NCBI GenBank assembly: GCA_037157565.1
Contig: JAZHRO010000003.1
Location: forward strand, 65,412,501-65,476,500
Origin: Thalassia testudinum
Taxonomy: Eukaryota > Streptophyta > Magnoliopsida > Alismatales > Hydrocharitaceae
Reading direction: 5' to 3'
DNA: 64,000 nt
The notes below the pieces were generated by a model. That model was not told the DNA's origin. It did not search any database and saw only the letters and a list, made by a program, of their open reading frames with translations. The translations under genes were made by a program, and so were the position numbers. This document shows, one piece after another, positions 55,416 through 64,000 of this stretch; position 1 is the first letter of the stretch; each line of letters opens with the position of its first letter.

Positions 55416-56159
55416 CTATGTCCATAGGATCTGAATCTGGTATGTCATCATGTTTGCCAACTTCCCAGGGTATGCTTTCAAGATCAAGGTGAAAGCCTCT
55501 ATTGTAGTTCTGTCATTGTGCTCGATCAAATCAGGATTATCTAATATGTGAAAAGTTTCTAATTCTGGCTCTAGGTTTTCTACCAAGGATATGATCATGA
55601 GGTCCTGAATAAAACCTAGTTGTTCTACTGAGCATTTCCCTTTTGTTGCTTCGAAAATATTAATCTCAGCATGTTGATCTCTTGAGGCAATCATCATATG
55701 GCCTGATTCACAATTGGTTATGGCTCCTGCAGTAGCCAAGAATGGTCTTCCCAAAATCACGGGATTCTCCTGTATCTGTTGTGGCGTATCCATGTTGAGA
55801 ATTAGGAAATCAGCTAGGTAGCTGAAATCCTTAACTCTAATTGCCACATCTTCTACCATCCCAATCAATGTGATCAGGGTTCGGTCAGCTAGTTACAAAG
55901 TAACATGGGCGGGTTTTAGCTATTCGATCTATAATTTTTCAAATAGGGTGGTAGGGATGAGGTCGACTGAAGTGCCAAGGTCCAATGCAACCCACTTGAA
56001 CTTTGTGTCACCAATCTTGCAGGGGATTAGCAAGGTGCCTAGATCAGGTTTTTTTGGAGGTAGATTATTTTGGATTATGGTACTTATAATTTCAGACAGT
56101 AATATCTTCCCTTGTGTTGGCTCTTCTACCTCTTTTTTGGATAAATCAGGGGAGGTAGG
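55416..56159 (-). pseudogene. E11 protease region
   Basis: Two open pieces, 56159-55929 and 55868-55416. The first has LPPKKPDLGTLLIPCKIGD and VALDLGTSVDLIP (the protease active-site block DLGTS), the second has VIVRV-like AIRVKDFSYLADFLILNMD and VILGRPFLATAGA, as in E2. One frame break lies between them. Downstream, 55415-54890 has no recognisable RT. It continues to the right of E10, outside the window. Confidence 0.85.
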
Positions 56160-56371
56160 TGATAAGTCCACTTTCATGGACCATTATTTGGCCTACGTAC
56201 TTTCTAATTAGTTATTCTTATTTGTTAATTAATTAGGAATTATATGGCAATTCATCTTAGTTTGTATATAATTTTATGCATCAATTTTACATTTAATAAC
56301 ATATGATATGATAATATAATTTATCTGATGAATGCAGGTTAGGTGAAGAGTCCAGACGTGCAATTCTGCGT

Positions 56372-56378
56372 TTATAAG
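56372..56378 (+). promoter_or_regulatory. TATA box of the E10 LTR
   Basis: TTATAAG directly followed by ACATCTGG, the same arrangement as in E9. Confidence 0.55.
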
Positions 56379-56504
56379 ACATCTGGAGATTAGTATGGAC
56401 GTCTGGGAAATTGTCATCACAAGTTCCTATTTCTACATATTTTAAGATGTCTAAATATGGCATCTAACATTTGATGGACATCATGCGGAGTCTATCCTTC
56501 TATT

Positions 56505-56535
56505 CCAACCACTCGCAATCTTCACGAGTGGTTGG
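56505..56535. other. R-region hairpin of E10
   Basis: CCAACCACTCG / CGAGTGGTTGG, perfect 11-bp arms and a 9-base loop, about 130 bases after the TATA box. Confidence 0.85.
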
Positions 56536-57852
56536 AGAAACTTCGGGTCGAAGAAAACAGAGGAGTTATTATTTTTAAAGGAGGATCGGCCATCATCCAA
56601 GGGATAATCTTCTCCCCCTGGTGGGGACTACCTTCTCCTTCCTCTCCACCGTGAAGGAGGTGCGCATCGTTTAACCAGCGAGCATTGTGGCGTAGGCGTT
56701 CTCCACTGCCATCAACCTCCATCACCGTAGTGGTGCATGGTGACAACGTGCATCACCACCTCCGCAACCACAGCAACCACACCTGCAAAGTAAACCACCA
56801 AACGCCCATGCGCCTACGTTGCTCCACTCACACTAGCAGCAACCACGTGCCAGGCACGCACAACGCTCGCGCATAGCACACCCATCCATAGTCGCGCAAC
56901 CACCCACGCACACCCTCTTCCTCTTCCTCTTCTTCGTCTTCTTCTTCCTTTTCTCCCTTATCTCCCTACCACCACCTGCAACCTCCCCCACGAAAGAACC
57001 CAAAGTGGAGTCCCCCTCCGTCGCCAACCACGCCACCTTGAGACATCTCCTTCTCCACCAAAACAACCGGAGTGCTTGCCTCGACTTCACGAGGGTCGCC
57101 ACTCCCTCGTAAATCGGCCACGATAGCTCCTTCTTCAACGCCAACTGCCACGCCATCCGGCCGATCCTCCTCCAACCGATCACCAGCGGCCACCTTCTAC
57201 TGTCTCTCTCCCACTCACCGCCACCGAGCTCTAGTCGGCCAGCGACCACTCCTCCACACACATGAAGAGGAGAGAAGGAAATTCCTTTGTTTTGGAATGA
57301 ATTAATATTTACATTGATGTGCCATTGAGAGAGATTTTATTTTAAATAAAATAATTCTGATTTATTGAGTAATATTGCTGACCAATCCCTCAATTTTTCT
57401 ATAATTATCTGGTGATTCATTCTCTTCTCCTATGCATTCTGGCCCTCTTCCAACACACATGGCTAACTGAACAATGCAAGGGGATTAAGTTGTTGACTGA
57501 CTTTCTGCGTTTAGAATATTGTGGGTTATTTCTCTCAGAATATTTATTTATTACAAGAATTACAACCAACCCCTTGCATTTTTAATATATTATCTGATTG
57601 CATATCTATTCAATCTATTAGCCTCACGTACATTGCATGTTAAATTATACTTGTAGGCTCTAGCATGATGGAATAATAAGATAAGGAATTTGCGAGTTTT
57701 ATTAGGCTTAAACCTCCCTGTGGATATGACATCTTTTCTGTGGTTTAAATTGGTGTCTATTTTAATCTTTGATTGAGAGATTTCCACCATATAAATTACA
57801 ATGATAAATCATTCTATTGCTATTTTAATTAAGTGAAATTCTCTCTACCAAA

Positions 57853-57870
57853 TGGTGCCATTGCCAGGGA
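57853..57870 (+). promoter_or_regulatory. Primer binding site of E10 (decayed tRNA-Asp site)
   Basis: TGGTGCCATTGCCAGGGA; compared with the intact tRNA-Asp complement, all three CpG sites are changed to TG or CA. Confidence 0.88.
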
Positions 57871-59073
57871 GGCAATAGGCCTAGTAAACTTGCAAATATT
57901 TTTCTATTTGCATTGATCCTTGCTTATTGCTATTCGTTGATCTATCATTCTTTCGTGTGAGGTACATTCTGGAGGAAGAAGAGCACACAATGGATGCTCG
58001 TCTTGGTGGACATTGTCGTGACTTCAAGGATAATCGCGTGTGCTTGTATGCCTTGATTCCATGCACATAGGTGTATGGAGGAGCCTTTTTATTTCATTAG
58101 ATCTTAGTTTAGATTAGTTTAGATAGACATTAAAACTTAATTTCTATCTTTTGGACCCTTGTTGGGCATTTTTGGGAACGTGTTCCCAGTGTTTCTTTAT
58201 TTCTTATCGCTCTTGTATGCGGGAGCATATTTTTAGGAGTGTGTTCCCATTTTATCTAGATTATAGGATTAGTCAAATTGTTTGAACTGCATATAGGTTA
58301 CTTAGTTAGCCAGATTAGGTTTGTTTGCTTAATATTATTATAAATAAAAGAACAAAAAAAATATATATCGAACTATCTACTAGAAGCTGCATATCTATAG
58401 GGTGATCATCTAGGATTGAATGAGCAGCATCTAGTTTATCTTAATTGTATTGCAGACATCCCTGCATTGAAGAAAGCTGGAGTAAGGTACGTCTTTTTCT
58501 TGAGCATCAATTACCTATCATGCATCTGCATTGAACTTAAATCTAAGACCACTAAAGTGTTTGAATCGAATTAATTCAGTGGTCACTTTAAAAATTGGGA
58601 CTGCTAAGAGGTTGGACCTTAAAATCTGTGACTTGAAATTGTGTGCAAAAAGATCTTGTTTGAAAAATTTTAATACTCAAAACATTGCACACCTGAGACA
58701 CTGTGCACATCACACATAAGGTCACTAGATAAATTTCTACCTCTCTTCTTTTGCACAACAAGGGAAGTTAGTCGGAAATCAGCAAGCCTATCCACCAAGT
58801 TACTTCAGTTCCTCGTGTGTGGGCTCAATTCAAGACTCCCATCCCGTGCGAGTAGGTTGTAGGCACCAACAAAGGTCGGCCTAGGAAATGTAATTCTTGC
58901 AAAACTTGTTTGGCCACCAACTAAACATTTAATTCTAAGATCGAGAATCTACTAAAAATAGATCCCACTGTATTTGCGTTTGTTTTGACAATGATAGAAC
59001 TCTCTAGGAAGTTCTACTTGTGTTCTGATTTCTTCTAAAGCCTAAGAGAGTTAAACTTGTTTGGATTAAAGAA
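57871..59073 (+). other. E10 leader
   Basis: 1.2 kb noncoding, similar in patches to the E9 leader. No ORF supported. Confidence 0.65.
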
Positions 59074-61091
59074 ATGGATCACCCTTACTCCTATCATTCA
59101 GATTATCAGAGTCAATACTTCCCATCTTTTAACTAGGATCCCATGCCTCGAGCGTATTCATCCTTTGATGGGTACAATGACAATTCATGGGATCCTTCAT
59201 ATTCCTATCCTGGGAGTACTGGCCTGATAGCTCCCACTTTTGAGTAGAGCCTAAGAGTGGGATTATCTAACCCTAGAATCCCCACTACTTTGCAAACACC
59301 CAACCCCCCCACCCTTCATGATTTTCCTTATCGAGGTTGGACTGATACCCCTAGGCAACCAGATCCTGAAATTGACTATCCTCCCCAATATGATAGTAGT
59401 AGCCTCTCCTCTTTTATGATAGAAATACAAAAACAACAAAAAGAAATGATGGAGTCTATGGGAGAGAGGTTGAGGAATAGTCAACAATTAAACAAAGAAA
59501 TTAGATAGCTTAGCTACTCTCTTACTAGTGATTATGATCTCTACCCATACAACCGTGATCATGAAAATAATTCTGAGGAAACCAATGATAATAGGGATCC
59601 CATTTTGCGTAGTTATCACTTAGACTCTCCCAATGAGACACGGCCATTAGAGGGGAATGCCCCTAGCGATTATCCACCCAAGATATATTGGAGTCAAAAG
59701 AAAGGGAAGATGGTACCTCTTGAGGACCTTGACCCTAATGACAGTATTTTCCTTACCCCTGATAACCCAGGTCAAGGTCGTATTGTTCCTATCACTTCCC
59801 CTATTAATTATCTAGTGGAACCCCATTCTACCCTTAGTGATCCTAATCCTGACACTCCACTTAGGGAATCAACACCTACCATCCAACATTCTGAGGATTT
59901 AAATGCGCCCAATAAAGGTGACCCTAAGGGAATATAGGATGAATTGGATCAATTTTGGTCTCAGGGGTACAAAGAGTCTATTTTAGAGGAGGAAGATATC
60001 CCGATGGAGGAACCTGGCCTTAGAATCTAGAGTGAATCACAGGGGGATTATGTGTTATTTGAGGACTTACCCTTTGGGGATATAACTAATCTAGTGAAAT
60101 CCGAATTCCTCCCTTCTTTTGATTTTGAGAGTCATCCTTTGCAAAACCAGGAGTTGATATTGGAAGAGGACAAACACAATAGTGAGAGGCCTAAGGAAGA
60201 CTCTCGGGGACAATACACATCAATTGAGGATTTATGCCCCAAGAAGAATAAGGAATTAAGTGATATAGGCTTACTCCAAAGCATCAAGACTAATCCTCCT
60301 TCAGAAATAATTGAGGATACTGATCCAACTCCTCTCTTTACTAATGAATCACATATATACTCCTCGACAAAAACTTGAGTGAACCAAAAGAATTCGAGGA
60401 TGAAATTAATGAAAATGATTCTATTGCTTTAACCTTGCCATCAAAGGAATCTAATTTGGAGTCCACTATTGATTTACATATACTAGAAGGTGAAAATATG
60501 ACTCCAATCATTAATGATAGGCAGGGTGACATGAATTTTTCTACAACTGTTAGGGAGAATAATACAGAGTTTGAATTGTTGGACTTAACACAAAGTAAGC
60601 CTTCATTAGACTTAATCATTACCTTCCAACACCACAAACAACCCTTACACTCCTTAATCGATCCTTGGCTCAGATCTCTGCTCATATACATTCTTTTTGG
60701 AGAGCATATCAGGCCAGTACATCCTCGGGTAGAATGGCGAGTGTGGATTGATGCTTGTACTTTTAGTCTCGCCATTCAAGGGTTTAAAATAATTCTGTTT
60801 ATATCTTTTCAAACCCTTCTTGATTTGGAGGATCCTTGTTATCCTCCACTTATTCCATTTCAGGAGGCCCCTTTTCATATTCCTTTTGTTATTCCTAGAC
60901 CTCCCCAGGTAGCCTACGAGGTTATTTGCTTTCATGTCTTTTGGAGAGTATTTGGGATAACATTGCATCATCAGCTAGCCAACATCTGTGGCTACCTATT
61001 TTCTAGGCCCGTGCTATTATGCATATTTTTAGGGCCTAGCATTTTATGTCTGGAACCAGACTTACAGGTTCCCTATAAGTCTGGCTGCTGA
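59074..61091 (+). pseudogene. E10 unknown long frame (about 670 codons)
   Basis: Same unrecognised protein as 50968-52938. Open pieces at 59257-59508, 59605-59937, 60052-60378 and, after one frameshift near 60375, 60375-61091. Stops at E10 positions that are CAG, GAG, TGG or CGA in E9 show that the ancestor was open there. The final piece (238 codons) is intact and includes RSLLIYILFGEHIRPVHPRV and the hydrophobic end LLCIFLGPSILCL. The last stop (61089) is CGA in E9, whose frame goes on 15 more bases before its stop. No gag, protease, RT or integrase motif. It occupies the place that gag-pol holds in related elements. Confidence 0.78.
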
Positions 61092-62680
61092 CAGAAAATG
61101 TAGCGCTTCTTAGGAGGCAACCAAGCATTCAGAATAACACCATCATCATGTGATTTCCTTCCTTTCTCCCCCTATTTTAATTTTACAATGACATTGTAGG
61201 ATTTAGGCATGCGGGGGTGCATTTTGCATTTTAGGAAGTATTCATGCATTTAGGTTAGCATAAAAAAAAAAAATTCTTTTCTTGAGCTAAATTGGTTAGT
61301 CCATAGCAAAACATCTTTGTCATGGAGGTGTCATTAAAGATTTTTCTTCTTAAATTGTTGCTTAAGTTTAGAATCCAGTACATTTACTTCACTTGCACGT
61401 AGACTGGGTAATGGATCTTCGAAGAGAACCAATAAGCATTTTTAGTCTACTAAACCCTTGAACAGTTAAAAGGGAGTCAGGAATACTATCTTCTATTAGA
61501 TCCACCTCATATTTGTGAAAAGAAAGTAGATAAATTACTGGTGCGCTAAGTCTAGTGCAAGGACTCTTAAGTTCTAGACAATTAGATGATGATACCTCAG
61601 AATTAGGCATAGTTTTCGCTCTCTTTTCCTGTGTGCAAATATTGTGTGAATTCCTGAGAGTCACCAAATAAGGTAGATACACTAAGATTGAGTCTTAATA
61701 AAACTATGACTTTGGTAGATGGTTACGACTGTCCTTCATAGAATCCTTGGCTGAAGGAGGGTAATAGTGTCAAAGGTCAGAAATATGCTTGTCCTATCCA
61801 TTCTTTCCCAGTGCCGAGAGTAGGCACTTCCACCAAATAAGTCACACAATATCCTCTTGACCATCATCATTCCTAATAATGCCTCATAAATAAAAGTCTG
61901 TGTTATGTTGATTTAGAAAAAAAGAAACAAAGAAAGAAAAAGAAATATTTATATATAAAAAAAGAACAAAAAAAGGGAAAAAGAAAAGGAAAATAGTTCA
62001 AGTTTATAGTTTTATCTTCGTATTATTTTTTTTTATATGTCAATGTTCGTGAGGTAACAAAAATACCCATTGCGATCCACCAAATATGACCCATACCTAC
62101 TTTTCAGTATTTCTGATCACCCGAATACTGGCTGAGGTCCTCTAACTAAGTTGTAGTGTGAATGCCATGTAAGGCTACCAAATAGTGAGTACATCTTCAA
62201 AATCTGGAGAGATTTGTGATCTTAGAAAGAAAAGAAGGAAAAGAGTGAGCGCCAAGGAACATCAAGAGAGCACAGTTGTTTAGCCTCTTTCTGGGTTGAC
62301 TCATTTGATAGTCTGGAGATTTAGAGTCTGTAGTACTAGACTACATGTAGCACCAGATGAGTGTGTGCCACCAAATATAAATCCATTCAACTTAGCATCT
62401 TCTACCTAAGCTAAAAAGCCAGGGTCAATTTACAGATTATTTTCTACTTTATCACTTAGGGAAGTAGTTGCCTATCTCGATAGAAATATTTACTAAGGGA
62501 TAAATATGAACTGCAAATGTAAGTTGGTTATTTTCACTTGGATCCATTACCTAAGCTATTATCACTTCACATTTGTTTGGATCTCTAAATTTTTGGAATA
62601 AGGGAAGAAGAAACCTTCTGGTTACTTCCATTGTTTTCACTTTTTACTAGGGACTAGCAAAACTTAGGCATGGGGGCATT
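61092..62680 (+). other. E10 3' noncoding region
   Basis: Contains the distal tract (61204-61218, GGCATGCGGGGGTGC) and ends with the LTR-adjacent tract (62664-62680). Low-complexity A-rich runs at 61915-61995. It matches E8 43321-44855 in reverse. No gene. Confidence 0.8.
62664..62680 (+). promoter_or_regulatory. LTR-adjacent polypurine tract of E10
   Basis: TTAGGCATGGGGGCATT ends at the LTR start, preceded by GGACTAGCAAAAC as in E8. Confidence 0.8.
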
Positions 62681-64000
62681 TGATAAGTCCACTTTCATGG
62701 ACCATTATTTGGCCAAAGTATTTTCTAATTAGTTATTCTTATTTGTTAATTAATTAAGAATTATATGGCAATTCATCTTAGTCTGCATATAATTTTATGC
62801 ATCAATTTTATATTTAATAACATATGATATGATAATATAATTTATCTAATGAATGCAGGTTAGATGAAGATTCTAAACGTGCAATTCTACGTCTATATGA
62901 CGTCTGGAGATCAGTATGGATGTTTGGGAAATTGTCATCACAAGTTCCTATTTCTACATATTTTAAGATGTCTAAATATGGTGTCAGACATCTGATGGAC
63001 ATCATGCTGAGCCTATCCTTCTGTTCCAACCACTCACAATCTTTGCGAGTGGTTAGAGAAACTTCGGGTCGAAGAAAATAGAGGAGTTGTTATTTTTAAA
63101 GGAGGATCGACCATCATCCAAGGGATAATCTTCTCCCCCTGGCGGGGACTACCTTCTCCTTCCTCTCCACCATGAAGGAGGCACGCACCATGGAACCAGC
63201 GAGCACTGTGGTGTAGGCGTTCCCCACTGCCATCAACCTCCATCACCGCAGTGGTGCACAATGATAGCATGCATCACCACCTCCGCAACCATAGCAACCA
63301 CACCCGCATAGTAAACGACCAAACGCCCATGCACCTGCACCTCTCCACGTGCACTAGCAGCAACCACGTGCTAGGCGCACACAACGCCCACATGCAGCAC
63401 ACCCGTCCACAGCCGTGCAACCACCCGCGCACACCCCCTTCCTCTTCTTTGTCTTCTTCTTCCTTTTCTCCCTTATCTCCCCACCACCACCTGCAACCTC
63501 CCCCACGAAAGAACCCAAAGTGCAACCCCCCTTCATCGTTGGCCATGCCACCTTGGGACATCTCCTTCTCTGCCAAAACAACTGGAGTGCTTGCCTCAAC
63601 CTCATGAGGGTAGCCACACCCTCGTAAACCAGCCATGATAGCTCCTTCTCCCACGCGAACCGCCACGCCGTCCGGCCGATCCTCCTTCAACCGGTCACCG
63701 GCGGCCACCTTCGGCCACCCCGTCATCACCATTGTGACTGTCTCTCTCCCACGCACCGCCACCGAGCTCTAGTTGGCCAGCGACCACTCCACACGCATGA
63801 AGAGGAGAGAAGGAAATTCCTCTATTTGGGAATGGATTAATATTTACATTGATGTGCCATTGCAGGAGATTTTATTTTAAATAAAATAATTTTTATTTAT
63901 TGAGTAATATTGCTGACCAGTCCCTCAATTTTTCTATAATTATCTAGTGATTCATTCTCTTCTCCTATGCATTCTGGCCCTTTTCCAATGCACATGGCTA
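62681..64000 (+). repeat. E10 3' LTR (first 1320 bases)
   Basis: Same start and order as the 5' LTR; runs off the window about 370 bases before its expected end. The R-region hairpin (63026-63056) has lost two pairs compared with the 5' LTR. Confidence 0.92.

Larger units (their letters stand above)
53446..56159 (-). mobile_element. E11: remnant of an Athila-like element
   Basis: - strand protease region (56159-55416) followed, after unclear sequence (54890-55415), by a 3' noncoding region (54890-53470) that matches E2 9560-10900, including the block GGTTGCCTCCTGTTAAGCGC (54837). RT, RNase H and integrase are deleted. The 3' LTR is missing at the junction with E9; the 5' part is beyond E10. 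Confidence 0.8.
56160..57850 (+). repeat. E10 5' LTR
   Basis: 1691 bases, TGATAAGTCC...CTCTACCA. TATA-like TTATAAG at 56372-56378, AGACGTC-type motifs 56353-56485, perfect 11-bp hairpin 56505-56535. Confidence 0.9.
56160..64000 (+). mobile_element. E10: gag-pol-less LTR retrotransposon, same family as E9 (3' LTR incomplete)
   Basis: 5' LTR (56160-57850), decayed tRNA-Asp primer site, leader, unknown long frame (59074-61091), distal and LTR-adjacent polypurine tracts, 3' LTR from 62681 past the window end. Inserted in E11 (left duplication would be GTAGG, 56155-56159). Internal region 4.83 kb without gag or pol motifs. By eye the first 360 bases of its LTRs differ at about 7-8 %. Confidence 0.9.

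Noticed and set aside
1..64000. CRISPR array, prokaryotic operon or integrated plant virus
   Set aside because: No spaced identical repeats, no bacterial genes; all reverse transcriptases are Ty3/Gypsy or LINE, and no movement or coat protein of pararetroviruses is visible.

Overview
The window is plant nuclear DNA made almost entirely of transposable elements. Evidence: Ty3/Gypsy polyproteins of Athila type with tRNA-Asp primer binding sites, an L1-type plant LINE, and an En/Spm (CACTA) transposon with a TnpD-type transposase. I see no intact host gene, no structural RNA gene, no CRISPR array and nothing prokaryotic. Density, nesting and decay by C-to-T change suggest methylated heterochromatin of a large plant genome; the species cannot be told. 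For reference I name the elements E1-E11.

Layout. 1-6205: E1, a decayed Athila-like element on + (end of pol, 3' noncoding region, 3' LTR cut near its end). 6210-24050: an L1-type LINE on -, split by E2. E2 (6753-20225, - strand) is a full-length Athila-like element with two 2.64 kb LTRs and a perfect 5-bp target duplication (GCAGC) that falls in frame inside LINE ORF2. 24050-27617: 5' part of E3 (gag start, leader, primer site, LTR; - strand), carrying a 40-bp LINE remnant with a 19-bp duplication. 27618-28127: unassigned. 28128-30177: LTR of E4. 30178-47809: a CACTA transposon on + whose transposase is split by an LTR-derived mass (34828-40230: E5, E6 and solo LTR E7) and whose second gene is split by E8 (41616-46197). 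47810-53445: E9, inserted in the CACTA and lacking its 3' end. 53446-56159: remnant of E11 (- strand). 56160-64000: E10, running off the window.

Most notable. (1) E9 and E10 are LTR elements without recognisable gag or pol; instead both carry the same unrecognised frame of about 650 codons. All but one of the stops lie at different positions in the two copies, so the ancestral frame was probably open. (2) A 260-bp imperfect hairpin sits just upstream of the CACTA transposase, recalling rice CACTA-borne miR820 loci. (3) Palindromic AGACGTCT-type motifs, R-region hairpins and a second internal polypurine tract recur across otherwise different LTR families. (4) E1 and E2 share a stop codon at the same site and an Asp-to-Asn change at the second integrase catalytic residue.

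Order of events from nesting: LINE before E2; CACTA before E5/E7, E8 and E9; E11 before E10. By eye the E2 LTRs differ by about 1.5 % and the E10 LTRs by about 7-8 %, so E2 is the younger. All counts here are hand comparisons, not computed alignments.
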